Shown here: piece after piece, positions 22,356 to 34,954 of the stretch
Layout of the letters: every line of letters begins with the position of its first letter
Numbering within the stretch: the first letter of the stretch is position 1
NCBI RefSeq assembly: GCF_029227915.1
Contig: NC_079882.1
Location: 27,766,001-27,830,000 of the forward strand
Origin: Hydractinia symbiolongicarpus
Taxonomy: Eukaryota > Cnidaria > Hydrozoa > Anthoathecata > Hydractiniidae
Reading direction: 5' to 3'
DNA length: 64,000 bases
Made by a program: the position numbers and the translations under genes
Notes under the pieces: model-generated
Seen by the model: only the letters and a program-made list of their open reading frames with translations
Told to the model about the DNA's origin: nothing
Database searches by the model: none

Positions 22356-25300
22356 TCCTAGATAATATCTTACTGCAATAGTAAAGAAGAAAATATATAT
22401 TTAGACCTCACTCTAATTGAGAAAACAATTAAACACTGTTACACTGTTAGTTAACTTAGTCGTGACAAAGGTTAGTGCAGGTGTATAGCTAAACACTAGA
22501 AATTTATATGAGAAACTACCTACCTACCTATGAGAAACTAACTACCTACCTCTATGGTATGATAGCTAGCCACCTTTAAAAGTACATGTGTTTGATTAGG
22601 CGAGAATAATTGCAAGATTAATTAGAATGCGCGTACCCTAATATCGTCTAATTAAAGAATTACCATTTAGATTCCGGACCTTTAACTAACAAGATATCCA
22701 GTAGAGTATAGTTAACTATTTCGGAATTGGTGTGGATCTGCTTGTAAAAGAAAAAGAATATTATCTGAACACGTGATAGGGTAGAATAGGCCGCATAATA
22801 ACTTTAACCTTTCTATTAAAAACCTTTGGATATAATGGATCTTTAGTTTTCTAAAAATAGGTCTTTCGAATTTATCTATGCTGAAACACTCACCATTTTG
22901 CATTGGAGACAATACTAAATGTTGTCCAATTCGGCCTGTCGGTAAACCCCTGTGGTAAACACTGTATTTTTCACTCAGTCAGTATGCTATACTCGTACCA
23001 ATCATGTTCTACAACTTTCAAGTGAATTCACAATATAATGGAGAAAAAAGTGTAAGGAAAACGCAGTAGTTCAGTTGAAGGGTAAGTACCATAGCGATAA
23101 ATAGTTAAGATTTCTGAGTTTTTAGCAACGTTGTTGTTATTAAAAGAATTTTAAAATCTGTTGTGCATGCATATTGTTCCGTTGATTGATGACACAAAAA
23201 GACAAAACACTGGGAGCAACATTTGCATGCTGCGGTTTATTATGAGCGAAGCAATTAACAAATAAATAAGCTTTAAGACCTCAACTATAATGCGTGGGAG
23301 ATATCAATTGAAAACATTTGTGGCTTTAAGGAAGAGAGATGCAGACGTTCGAAATGGTGGAATAAAAAAATACTTCTTTATTTCTGTTTTTTTTCTGTTA
23401 ATTTGTATTTGTTTCAGATTTTGTGAACCACGCTTGTACAGAGGTGATCAGAAGGTGGGGTATACCGTTGAAAGTTTGTCAAGAATAAATCTAATTTATT
23501 TTAATAAGAACTTTCATACATATTTTTATTTTTAAAACATTTTTCTTCAATGTGCATTAGTTTTAAAGCTTTTTTTGACTATGCCACGCAACTCAATCAA
23601 AAACTGACATAGAAAATATGGGCTGTCTATTCAGACGAATCCCAGGCTGTACACATAACCCATTCTTTCTCTCTCTCTCTTTCTCTCCTATTAAGAAGAG
23701 ATTAGTTTATTGTAGTCATTACATCGGTTACCTCGAAGCTTAGACAAAGATAGACAGAACCAATTCCAAGCATATTTTAAAAATAAAAAAATTCGCTATT
23801 CGCAGCACAAAACTATAGCAAGCACTGTCTAGGTACATCTAGAAAGTAGGTAGGCCTTAGATCAGATCAAACAATTAATTTTTTCCTTCATTGCGTTCAT
23901 GAATTGCATGATTTGATTAAAACTCCCCTGGAGAGTATTCTAAAAAAGTACTATCAATAATTAAGATGAGATCGTAATAAAATATTGTTATGAGTCGTTT
24001 AAGATATCCGAAATCCGTCAAAGCGGCATTTTATTATAATTAATTTAATTGATGCATTCTGCATGTATTTTTGATTTCCGCGCACCGTAACGCGAGGCAG
24101 GATCTTTGAGGGAGATAGATTAAGAGATTAAGAGCTAGCCTGGACGTATGTGGTTGTGATATTTAGGATAAAACATTTGCGCGGACCCTGGTCATATTAT
24201 TCGTACGTTAATAATCTGTTGTTATTATTTTTTTTGGATTATTTTTGATATTGTTTGTAAAACCATTGCAAAGCTCCGTTTTGTTTTCAACTAATCCCCA
24301 CGAGTAGTCTCCGTTCCTTGGCTAAATTATAGTCGCTTTGGACTATGACCAAAAGCACTTTGAACTCTGGTTGAACTGAATTGTGCCTTGGATGTTGGGA
24401 ATTTCTTGTTGGTGGGAATTCCAGGGTAGTTTATATTTATAGTATACTTGATATGGTCTTATCACACATATGATCATCATATGATCACTGAGAAAAAATC
24501 TAAATTGCCGACGAAAAACATAAGTTTGCCGACATATAATAGTTTATGTCGGCATTTTTTTGCTGACGTGAAGTAAATTGAAGTAGAAAGTAGAAAGGCT
24601 GACGTTTGACTTTATATAATTAGGGTTTACTGGGGTTCACATTTTTTATAGAACCTAGTTTATAAGATCGTTGAGGTTTTGTCAGAAACTAAGAACATAC
24701 TAAGAATGTAGTCAGCCTATATACCTTCATAGACTATAAGAACAAAATAATGAGTCTACAATTGCTAAAATACAATTAAAGAACACTCGAGGGGCTGAGA
24801 AAGCTTAAAAAATAAGAACATCTAGCCTCAGCTGAAATTTAGACGTTCTTATAAGAAACGTGACCCTATTAAGACGAAAGCAGTGAGAAATTGATATTTC
24901 ATTGAAATTTTGAAGGAGTATAACTAAAAAAGTCAAAATATTTTCACAAATAGGCATAATTCTGGAATTAGTCTTTTTTACATGTAAAATATGTTGTGAA
25001 CGCTTTTTATAAGAAAGTCCTGTTTAACGAATAGCCATTGTAAAATATGGAAGTGCCTGAAAGACAGTTAATAATAAAAATAAATAAATAAACCTGTTCA
25101 AATCCATACAAGAAAAGCAACCCCGAAATGGCAATTTGCACTAACAAGTTTCGCACTACGCAAAAAAGAATTGATTAACACTAATGCAAATTGAATGAGT
25201 TGGTTACATGCTTAAATAATGCTAAAGTATCCCACGAAAACCCACTTCCTAGCAATGTTTTACTCAAAATGATAAAATAATTATGCATCTGCTTTATAAA

Positions 25301-26440
25301 GACAGTATATCTTTTGCATCACATAAACTATTGATTTGTCTCTTTTTATTAAATGCCCTCTTCAAATTATTAAAGTGCCAAGAGACAATGATTTAATAGT
25401 AATCTGGTGTGTACTCAGTTTGTGCAAGAATGGTATTCTTGTTCCTCATTTAAATAAAAAGTTTTTTTAGATTGGTCTTTATGAAAAATACTGAAAGATT
25501 TAATGAACTTGTTCAGAAGTTCAATTTTACATAAAAGAATTTGTATCATAGAATTTCCAAAATTTTCTACATCAATTTTAATAACATCGGCTTAAAGCTT
25601 TTATTATTTTTTTTAGAATACTATATAATAAAATATTTTAATTTTTTTAATATATTGACATTCTTTTTTATAAAAACATTAAAATGCAAGAAGGCCTTGC
25701 AATGTTTAACGTTTTCAAAATGCAGCTTGTCGGTTAATTAAGCTGGGGCGCTTATTAAATTAAAAGAAAACACGCTCACTTTGAACTGACTTTTGACGAG
25801 ACCTAATTATGACAATTTTGGAAATCAAAACTTGCATTGGCAATCGTCAAATACATTTGAACAGAAACTGGTTATTTATAAAATTCTCGAACAATCGCCT
25901 TCTGATTACTGTGCGACAAAAACAGTGTCCTTTTATTGTTTTGAGAAAATATTTTTACTCACCCAAACCATTCCATGCCTAACAAATATTTTATTCTTGG
26001 GCTATTTAAGAAAATAAGGTATGTGAAAACGCTCGTCTTGTGCTTATTGGTCAATTTAGAATCGTGGTTTCTATGCTGATAGCGGAAATCTTCAAGCCAT
26101 CGTGTGTTTTGTTATTTTTGAGAGAGAAAGTTAACGTTAAAAAAATGGCTGTAAAATAAATCAGAAAATGTATGTCTTTTATTGTGACTGAATTATCTTT
26201 TTACTTTTTAACTCTTATAAATGAACTCCGTTGTGAATAAAACGCTAACAATCAAAAGAAAACATAATTAATATTATTATCGTTCTATTATTAAATTATT
26301 TGTTTCTTATTTTTTAACTTGCACGCGTCATAATGAAAAGACAATCGGCTTTAAACTTTATTAAGGTGAACTATTTCGAAAGAGTTGAATTGAATAAAAC
26401 AGAAAAGTTCCTATGCATGTTATAATTGATGGTGGGCAGA
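22356..26440. other. Non-coding stretch
   Basis: Holds a TC-rich run (about 23665-23690) and a 10-bp hairpin TGCCGACATA / TATGTCGGCA at 24527-24554. Frames at 22712 (minus), 23290, 25541 and 25793 show no domain, no signal peptide and no splice support; no gene is supported. Confidence 0.45.
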
Positions 26441-27325
26441 AAGACATGTGATAATTAAATATTTCCTCATTCAGTTCAATGCTTGAAGCGTTATCAGGAG
26501 GCTGTGTGAATTAGATGGAATAAACTTCCTTATTAACTTCCTTATCAACTTCCTGACAGGGAATGTAAAATATAACAATATAAATCGTCACTCTTTTATA
26601 TTAATATAATCATTTTGCACTTTGTTTTTTATGTCTTGTACATATGAAAAATATTTTTGTAACGAACTAAATCGTGTTTCATGCCTTACAATAATCTAAA
26701 ATTTTTAAGATATGTAAAAGCTTAGAAAAAAGTTGGATTATACTAAAAAAGAGTGCTTAATTAAATAAGAATAGCATTTGTATATATAACAAGGATTTCG
26801 TTAGGAAATTCTAGATGAACGTCACGATAGTAAAATTCGCCAATTTGTTTGGACAGAAAGCTGCACACATACATCAGAGTCTTTATTTTAGCTTAAACTT
26901 AATGAGTTTGAAAATTTGGGCGATGCTTGTAATGTGTTTAATCCATTATCAAAGTTATTGTTCTTTTAACTAAATTTTAGCATAATCACCTGTTCTCTTT
27001 CCATTACGAGTCTTATTGTGGTAAAATTAATTATAGCGCAAAAAAGTTCAGGATTTAAGGACGCAGACAAAATGATTATTAACTGGTAGTAACAATCATT
27101 TGTAAATAAAAAACAGGGCCATTATCACCATTGTCATCTTAAAATTGCCAATAGGACAGCTTAATAAAATTAAAAGATTACGGGATATATAAATTAATTT
27201 GAATTGAACGACTGATAAAGTTGTTTTGAATCAAAACAAGAAATTTGTTTGTAACTGAACGTGCTGTGTCAACCTTGGCAAAAATTTAATATTAAATTTA
27301 AATTTTAGTGCTATAAAAGAGAATA

Positions 27326-28081
27326 ATGGTGCAGAAGATATTGATTTATTTTGTGATGGCTATGGTTCCATCAGTTCAAAGTGGAGTAATTCAAAATTCC
27401 AATATCGCTTGGCTTAAAGATCAACATTGGCCAGAAACACATCTTACTGAACAGTTGGAGCTGGAAAAAGACGAGTTTGAAATATCGAGGGAGGAAAAAT
27501 TTCAACTAATAATGTATTTACCGAACACATCTGAGAAAAACTATTGCAAAGCAATTTATAAAGCGATTGAAAAGAATGTAGAACTGGAAAGTATTGAGAC
27601 GATTCAACTGTTTCGACATGAGAAATCATGTATTGGAGATAGTTATCTACCTAAATCTCCGAAAATTTTCCTTCATGAAATTCGCCATGATCAAGTTAAT
27701 ATGACATTTATTTACATCATGAAATTTATTGCCAAAGAATGTGAGAATAAGAATGTGATCCTTGCCAGAGCAAACATGTATTTTACGACTGGTATAAATA
27801 TTTTTACGCATGATGGCATCCAAAAGGGTGAAGTGTACACTCTAAAGATTCGACATCCAAAAACAAAACGTCAAACGGATGCATATTACGGAACTCATTA
27901 TGCTTTTGTGTTTAAAGGACAATGGGACACATCTGATGATTATCCACAAAATCTGGAAGGTTTGATATTTGAGTTAGACTCGCGAAAACTTGACAATGAA
28001 GAAGTCTTGAAGAAGATGTTTGGAACAAGCTTGGGGATGAGTTTACGTTCATCAAATGTCAACGCTATTTGCTTGCATTGA
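27326..28081 (+). CDS. Intronless gene for a secreted protein of unknown function (251 aa)
   Basis: An uninterrupted 251-codon frame in very AT-rich DNA, far longer than chance frames nearby. It starts MVQKILIYFVMAMVPSVQSG, a good signal peptide with a likely cut after QSG. The mature part is mixed alpha/beta in character with four visible cysteines (NYCKA, KSCIG, KECEN, AICLH) and no later membrane segment. I do not recognise the family, and the protein shows no evident similarity to the secreted protein at 3476. TATAAAAG lies only 7 bases before the ATG, and TTTTAG just before that could be a splice acceptor joined to an upstream leader exon. A candidate AATAAA lies at 28528. It sits inside the left arm of the large inverted repeat but is absent from the right arm, so it either arrived there (for example as a retrocopy) or was lost from the other arm. 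Confidence 0.7.
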   Translation: MVQKILIYFVMAMVPSVQSGVIQNSNIAWLKDQHWPETHLTEQLELEKDEFEISREEKFQLIMYLPNTSEKNYCKAIYKAIEKNVELESIETIQLFRHEKSCIGDSYLPKSPKIFLHEIRHDQVNMTFIYIMKFIAKECENKNVILARANMYFTTGINIFTHDGIQKGEVYTLKIRHPKTKRQTDAYYGTHYAFVFKGQWDTSDDYPQNLEGLIFELDSRKLDNEEVLKKMFGTSLGMSLRSSNVNAICLH

Positions 28082-28600
28082 AGCTGCAAGAGTTGTTGAA
28101 CATGTACATGTAAATACTGTCAACAGTTACTCCGTAACAGTGAATTTAGTAAAAACAATTAAAAGTAGATACTTTTATTATTTGTTTCTTAAGTATAAAA
28201 TAATTATTTTTCATCAGAAGTGTATATAGCTATCCAAATTATCTAATATCGTTGTTCTTCAAAAACGGCTGATTCATAAATTTTTTTATATTTTGACTGA
28301 TTAAAGAATTTGTCGATGAGAAACGATTAAAACTACTGTATATTTTTCTTTAAATCTAAAAGATTTCTTTTATTAAAAATTATTCAGCGAAAGGCAAAAA
28401 ATACATGTTAGAAGACAAATTAAAAAGGGGTGTAATTATGTTAATTTTTAGGTAATAGGAGCATCACAAGATGCTTTTATATTCCAGCGTTGTACAGATT
28501 TTATATCCGTGTAAAAATTATTTTCAAATAAACGTATCTCACTTTAAGATGTTATTTATTTTTCACAAGAAAGGTTTAACATCTTTTCACAGTTTTGCTA
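28082..28600. other. 3' flank of the intronless gene
   Basis: AT-rich; candidate polyadenylation signal AATAAA at 28528-28533. The mirrored similarity to the right arm resumes near 28605. Confidence 0.4.
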
Positions 28601-29569
28601 TTGAGTTACTCTTTAATCATATTTACGTATAATTACATAATTACCAATTTTTACTTAATGCTGAAGGTGTTAAAAATTCCTAAAAATTGTGTGTTAAAGG
28701 AAATATATTTATTTGTGAATATGTTTCTTCCTTACCTTTAAGGAAAAGAAAAAAAATTACGTTAAGTAGACTTGGCCATGGAAATTTGACGATGCATTGA
28801 GACAATGTTTAAAAACTTGCAATATCAGTCACACATGTTTATTCCCCAGTAACTAGCATGTTAAAATTTGAAGTTCTATCAGCAAGAAAGAAATGGTCAA
28901 ATAATGTTAGACACTCCTGCTGGTAACACGAATTATTTTGGAACGCGAAAGACAATTGTGTTGGCACAAACAAATCTAATCTAATCTAAAGAATAATTGC
29001 GAGTTGTTCTAAAAACAGTGACCCTAAACGTATTAGCACCTGGGGAGGCGGAAGGAGCGATTTTTTAGAAACAAGGGGGTTGGTTAATCTGAAATCTTAT
29101 TATTGATTAAGATAAATTCTAGAAATTAATTTTTTTTCTTCCATTAGGTTAATTATTTCAATTTATTAACCTCTAATTAAAAAAATAAATTAAGTGATTA
29201 AAATGAATGCATTATTATTATCACGCCATTTTTGATAATCTCATTTGCCGATTCCGCTCAGTTCTTATACTAAATGGAGTTAGGCAGTTACCATTATTAT
29301 TATTGTTATGAAAACTTTTGCTGCAAAATAAATTGCTGAGTATTTTTTTAACTGAATAAGAAATCTACTTATATTGACTTGTGACATTGTTTACCTGTAC
29401 TAAGCGAGAAAGAAATCGTGTTTCGAAAACACGATATGCGATATATAACTTATTTTGCCTTTTTCATTATTTTACAAAAGCTTTTGTTTAATTTAAAAAG
29501 TCATGGGTAGTTTTATTGTTCCATCGATGCAGTTTCTTTGTTATAAATACGTGCACGGTAAAAGTCGGA

Positions 29570-30165
29570 TTGCGGTCAAATCGATCGATAGCGTTTTTAT
29601 AAAAATTCGTTTCTACTTACATTCGACATGCCTCGATTGATAGCGACTTATTCAAATTTATTTCAAAACAATAATACGAATTTGATATGAATTAATGGTA
29701 TTGAGCATGTACTTTGAATTTAATAATATATAAATACGATAAACAAAAATAATTTTAAATATTCTCCTCTTTGATTGTTCATTTCTTCGTCGATTTGTTT
29801 ACATCACGTGGGTACAAATCAATCCTTTTGGATAAATTTCAATCGACCGACGAAAAAGCAGAAAGCAATCCTACTTTTAAATCTGATCGAATTCGACTGC
29901 CACGTCGACGTCGATCGACAAGACTATGCAATGTTCTATTATTAATAACATCGATGCGATCGACTTCAATCGATTCGACCACATTTGTTTGTTCGACCAC
30001 ATTGCGTTGTCTATTTCGTTAAACAGTTTTAATTATTCGCGCCTTTTCAAAGAAATTGCAAAAAACCAGTTTTATGATAAGAAGAAGAGAACAAGAAATT
30101 TAAGATTTTGTAAGAGAGTTATTGTTAAACTAGCCGGGAAACCCGGCGTCGAATCGCCGGGATGA
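29570..30165. other. TCGA-dense island
   Basis: In otherwise CpG-poor, AT-rich DNA, TCGA/ATCGAT words recur about fifteen times here (for example ATCGATCGATAGC at 29580, CGACGTCGATCGAC at 29907, ATCGATGCGATCGAC near 29950). An 83-codon frame at 29771 crosses it but uses odd residues (RRRRSTR) and has no recognised domain, so I do not call it a gene. Confidence 0.6.
30133..30161. repeat. Overlapping GC-rich hairpins
   Basis: GCCGGG (30133-30138) pairs with CCCGGC (30142-30147), while CCCGGCG (30142-30148) can instead pair with CGCCGGG (30155-30161). The two stems share a strand and exclude each other. Confidence 0.75.
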
Positions 30166-31404
30166 GCCACAAGTGACTGTTGTTGAACGCCCTAAGGAGC
30201 GGTTAAAAAGAACTGCAAACTGTGCGACACAGTCAGGTGGAGCGCTTTAGTACAGGTATGCAGTATGTTGTAAATCAAGTGAAGCGCACACACTATTATA
30301 GTATTGCAACTGTAACATATTTTTCAAAAAATAACTTTCCTGCAACATAGGCTAAAATAAAAACACAGTTTACAACCGTTTTGACTCCGTTATAGCAAAA
30401 ACAATCAGTCAATATTATAGTCTAGTTAACTAACCTTTCTTCTTCGAGTTGATAAATTCTCTCAAATTAAAGCTTAGACGCGAACGAATGACTCAGCGGA
30501 AACCCAGAGTTTAAATCGAACAATGTGACTGATCAGGACATTTTAATTTATCTGTGGGTTGTTTACCAAGCTTGGCCAAATCTTACTTTGGTAAAAACTT
30601 TGTAGAACACTAATGTTTATTAGGATGAGTGAAACCCCTCGCTGGAATATTTGGGATGAAAAGGGCTTTTCCTGATAATAATTACGTGAGCAGAGAACAA
30701 TAGAATTAGCCAATCAAAAAGCGCGACCAGATTTTAGCCGCGAAAAAATAGTTTAAGACCCAACGTTAATTTTTCCCACGTTAACTACTCCGATTTCCCG
30801 GTGGTAAGAAAAATTACTCTGGGTCTCCTGGCTATCAATATTATTTTATTTTGCGGAATAAGTTTTTGTAAAAATTAAAAAATTAATCGTGAGACAGGAC
30901 TGAGCGCTTAGTACAGTTAAACGGTGTTACACAGGTGTATAGGGATAATACCCTTTTGAAAAAAACTTTCTTGCAGACTCTATTTAAATGAAAAGACAAG
31001 AAGCAGTCCTTCGCTAGCACAGGGCTAAGAAAAGTTTCTTAACTGTTTGCTTTATTTATTCTTTATGCTTTATTCTTTTTAACACTTCTATTTGTATCTA
31101 ACAAGATCGCAGTTTCTTTTAAAACTACATTCGGGTATTTTTTCTATTTGTCTACATGTTTATTTACCTATACTTTACAGTTAGCTAGCTAGCTAAGCTA
31201 CCTATTCAGCCAGCTAAAGGTTTGTATTTGTTTTATTTGCCTCTTACTGTCACGTTCTCTAGCCATGTATAGGAAGATTTAGCAATGAAAACGCGCATGT
31301 CTCTAGAGGACGACATTACGAATTGGAGCGATCGGAGCTTCTTTGTTTTTGTATGTGACTTAGCTAAAAAATAAAATCAGAACGGCACGAAGCAAAATCA
31401 ACAA
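30166..31404. other. Non-coding stretch upstream of the Harbinger relic
   Basis: GAGCGCTTTAGTACAGG at 30241 and GAGCGCTTAGTACAG at 30902 are related short repeats. No gene is supported. Confidence 0.4.
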
Positions 31405-32490
31405 ATGGCTCGTACAAGCAGCTTACGTTCTGTGACAGAGATGACACTGTATGCATACTCAGAAGATGTTATTGATGATATTGGGTTTGTATTGCTTTAT
31501 GAAGCTAATTATTCCGGAGAAATTTACCCAGACTGGAATTTTGAAAAGTTTAATTTGTATATATTGGATGATGCTCAATGCTTTACTGAGTTTAGATTCA
31601 ACAAGAGAGATATTTACACCCTTGCTGAATGCTTACAAATTTCTGCTATTATAACTTGCTCACGAAGAAGTGAATATAATGGTTTAAAGGGATTATGTAT
31701 ATTGCTAAAAAGGCTTTCTTACCCTTGCACGTACAGTGATATGGTACCAATATTCGGTAGAAATCCTACAACAACTTGTTTGATTTTTAACTATATGCCA
31801 GACTATATTTATGATAATCACAAGCGTCGTATTCAATCATGGAACTTTAATTTTTTACAACCACAAGCCCTTCAAACTATGCTGAGGCTATACATGAAAA
31901 AGGTGCACCTTTAAACAATTGTCTTGGTTTCATAGATGGAACACTATACGAATTTGTAGGCCTAAATTGAATCAGATAATTGTCTGCAATGGACACAAGA
32001 GAATTCATGGAATAAAGTTTCAAAGCACAATTCTTCCAAATGGCATAATAGGAAATCTCGTTGGACCTTGAGAAGGAAGAAAACACGATAGCACAATGCT
32101 TCAGGAGTCAGGTCTTTTAACTGATCTTCAAAGAGTTTCATGGTATAATCCCAGGCCTCTTTGTATTTATGGAGATTAAGCCTATCCAATGCATCTCCAT
32201 TCACAGGCTCCGCATAGAAGTGCAAATTTAATAGCAGATAAAAAAAACCATAATAAAGCCATGAGCGAGGGTTCTAATCACAGTTAAATGGCAATTTGGA
32301 GAAATAAAAACGTTTTTTAAATTTGTGTATTTCAAACCTCAGATGAAAATATGTTTGAGTTCGATTGGAAAAAGTTATCTTGTATGTGGCCTAATGCAAA
32401 ATGGTAGAACATGTTTATATGGAAATAAAGTATCTGAATACTTTGATATAGAACCTATGACTTTACAAGAATATTTTTAATAAACAGTGT
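31405..32490 (+). pseudogene. Harbinger-type (PIF/Harbinger, DDE_Tnp_4) transposase, inactivated
   Basis: The first 169 codons (31405-31914) are open and show the family's N-terminal pattern: EFRFNKRDIYTLAECLQI, then YNGLKGLCILLKRLSYPCTY and SDMVPIFGR. The rest continues across shifted frames: GFIDGT (first catalytic Asp at 31935), NGHKRIHGIKFQS, LPNGIIGNLVGP, GRKHDSTML, YGD (second Asp at 32174) with a stop codon directly after it. The usual EWxFGEI appears as VKWQFGEI, so the third catalytic residue (Glu) is replaced by Lys at 32286-32288. Internal stops and frameshifts confirm it is dead. Terminal inverted repeats were not found by eye. The frames on the opposite strand here are shadows. 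Confidence 0.9.
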
Positions 32491-34429
32491 TGCACTACTG
32501 GAAGAAAGAAACAATATATCGTACATCTGTAAGTGTATATGTAGTGGTGTGTATCTATATAATAACACGCTTGTGTGAGTAACCATGTGAGTCCACGACA
32601 CGAAAAGTAAGGGTCAAAGTACGTGGCGTTATGCTAAAATTTACCAAGTTAAAAAAACGCAAATCAGGATGTTACCATTATTTAAACATTTAATTCTCTT
32701 TTTCTATTACTTTTAAAACTAAAACTCTTTTTTTATTTAAAAAAAACTAATTCTTATTTTATTCCTAAATGTTTTAAAAGCCTCGTTGGTGGTTATAGAT
32801 GAATAATACTATGTGCGCGCCGTATCTCACGGAAACAAAGTTTATCAACTGAAAAAAGAAAACCGAAGCGAAGAAGGCTGTCTGTTATCCTGAAAAAACT
32901 TATTCCCATCAATGCTTACTCATAATGAAGTTAGATTAAAGCTTATTTGTTTCTGCTATCATTTTCTGTTCTGGGACCGAGGTTGCTTTCTTTAAAAAAA
33001 AAACTATCGAATTCAAAGGATAATTCGAATCTAAAATGTAAAAAACAAAACTGTTGTTGTAGAGCGGCTTTTGTTGTCGAGCAAGTATAAAAAGTTTATG
33101 TTTTTGTCAGAAATGTTTCTTATAAAGAAGAAAAACGTACGATGATATAACGTCAAAAAACTGATTAGAAATGTATCAGACAATTGTTAGCTATACATTT
33201 TCAATTTTTTTCCTTTGGTATGAAGCGAAGTTTAGTACTCGAAGTAAAAAATTGATTGGACTTTTATCCAGAGAACGTCAGCTACTACTGAGAAAGCGAA
33301 AGAAAACCAGGTGTGTTGTTTAGATTATCTGGTAGGGAAATAAATTTAGGTGAATAACGTTTTTAAGTTGTTTACACGCTTCAAACTAAACTTTCCCTTA
33401 TATATGAAGTTAAATATGTTTGTCTTCAGCCTGAACATATTCTTTTTGTAAGAATATACTCAGGGTCAGTTAAAGATATCTTAAAATATATCCAACCTCG
33501 ATTGTTTTTAATAAATATAATAAAATTTGCCAATACCTATAGCAACTTATAGCAAGCCTTATTTTATTAAGGCATAATATATTTTCAGGACATAGACATG
33601 CTAAGAATATAATTAAGAATAACGAGGAAAGTGTTTGTCAAGAAAGTTAAGAACATTTTTTGTAAGACTATATATGTTTTAAACAATGGGTCAGAAGTTC
33701 AGAATATTCTAAGAATATATCTAATCTTGATTGTTTGTTCTAAATATAAAAAAATTGCCAACAGCTATAGCAAGATATAAACAATTTTATGATGCACAAA
33801 TTCAATTAGAATTTTCTTTTTTATTGCGTATACATCTCACAAACTGAACCTTCTTCTCTCCAAAGCAATGAGCAAGTGCACCAGGGAAAGTTAAGAACAT
33901 GAAGGCTGAAACGCAAAAAAACACTTGGTAACTTTAATGTTTGCTATTGTTAACATAATTGCAAACCTTGCAGGACCATTATTCTTATACAATACAGCGG
34001 TTATAGATATAGAATAATGCAAATTACTGTGTTCTGTGTTTTTATTTTGCACCCATCATATGGACTCGATGAGAGATTCAGTAGATTCTTACACGGGACT
34101 TCGGCTAGTCTATATAATAATACGCCAGTTCTGTCTATCTGTCATTTTTGAAAAGTGGATAAAAATTCTTTCATAAAGTCTGTAAAACCTCATCTATAAA
34201 TTTGTTCTGTAAATTACCAACCTTTGACGTTAAAGCAATAGTGACGTCAAAGGAAAGTAGATTAAGATTAGTGAGACCATTGCATTGCACTTTCAAATTT
34301 AAGGCTAAATAACTTGGAAACGGGTGGAAATAACTGACTTCATCTCCTGCGTGGGTAACTAGGGACTACGTGGGAACAATTTGCGTAAGCTTTCCAAACC
34401 TGGGTCATCGAAACCGTTTCGGAATGGAC
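32491..34429. repeat. Non-coding stretch with a diverged 215-bp duplication
   Basis: The block at 33425-33560 (GGGTCAG at 33473, ATTTGCCAATACCTATAGCA) is repeated at 33640-33780 (GGGTCAG at 33688, ATTGCCAACAGCTATAGCA). CTATATAATAACACGC at 32554 resembles CTATATAATAATACGC at 34110, possibly ends of the same repeat family. No gene is supported. Confidence 0.55.
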
Positions 34430-34890
34430 GGGTTAATGACTTCATCAAAAACCTTTAAAACCTAATATCTCTGCAACAATCAACAACGATCAAGGCAACA
34501 GGTATACAAATTTCTTAAAAATTTTTTGCTATTTGTAGAAACTTTGCTGACGTCAGCATAATTTTCCAAGCCTGATATCTCATATGAACCGCTCATCAAA
34601 AGCACAAGATGATATACATTTTCTTGATCAACAATTTAAGCTCTATGCGATAAAGGCAACAGGTACATAAATTTCTAAAAAAAATTTTGTGTCTTCGCGG
34701 GCCACTGCTGACGTCAGCAAATTTTTAAACCCTTATAACTCATTAATTAACCGCTCATCAGAAGCACATAATCATATACATTCTCTGGATCAGCAGTTTA
34801 AGCTCTACACAATAGGGCGCAATGGATAAACTGAATTTCGTCAATTTTTTTCGGCATATGCACTGCTGACATCATCAAAAAGTCTAAAAT
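34430..34890. repeat. Three diverged tandem units of about 160 bp with TGACGTCA palindromes
   Basis: GCTGACGTCAGCA occurs at 34546 and 34707, and a mutated form GCTGACATCATCA at 34865 (spacings 161 and 158). The units share AACCGCTCATCAAAAGCACA, GATATACATTTTCTTGATCA and AATTTAAGCTCTA. The 8-base core TGACGTCA equals the cAMP-response-element consensus, which may be coincidence. Confidence 0.85.
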
Positions 34891-34954
34891 AACCAACTTT
34901 TACGCTGTCCTCCTGCCTAAGTGGACTTTTCCACGTGCTCTATCAACTAGTCAT

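Larger units (their letters stand above)
26441..29315 (+). repeat. Left arm of a 10.4 kb imperfect inverted repeat
   Basis: Two blocks, about 26441-27110 and 28600-29315, are the reverse complement of about 36835-36150 and 35990-35080, in mirrored order. Landmarks: GAGGCTGTGTGAATTAGATG (26499) versus its complement near 36770; AATCACCTGTTCTCTTTCCA (26984) versus 36220; TTTCTTCCTTACCTTTAAGG (28725) versus 35860; CCTAAACGTATTAGCACCTG (29021) versus 35558. Between the two blocks this arm holds a 1.5 kb segment with an intact gene (27326-28081) that the right arm lacks. Confidence 0.93.

Noticed and set aside
23290-23535. 81-codon plus frame with a hydrophobic middle
   Set aside because: The hydrophobic run comes from T-rich DNA; no start context, splice or homologue support.
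27326-28081. Homology between the 251-residue protein and the secreted protein at 3476
   Set aside because: Similar length and signal peptides only; no shared cysteine spacing or motif could be aligned by eye.
29771-30165. Frames across the TCGA-dense island as a gene
   Set aside because: Two overlapping frames compete, composition reflects the TCGA word, and no domain is seen.
31877-32225. Two minus-strand frames over the Harbinger relic
   Set aside because: Antisense shadows of the transposase; the plus strand carries the family motifs.
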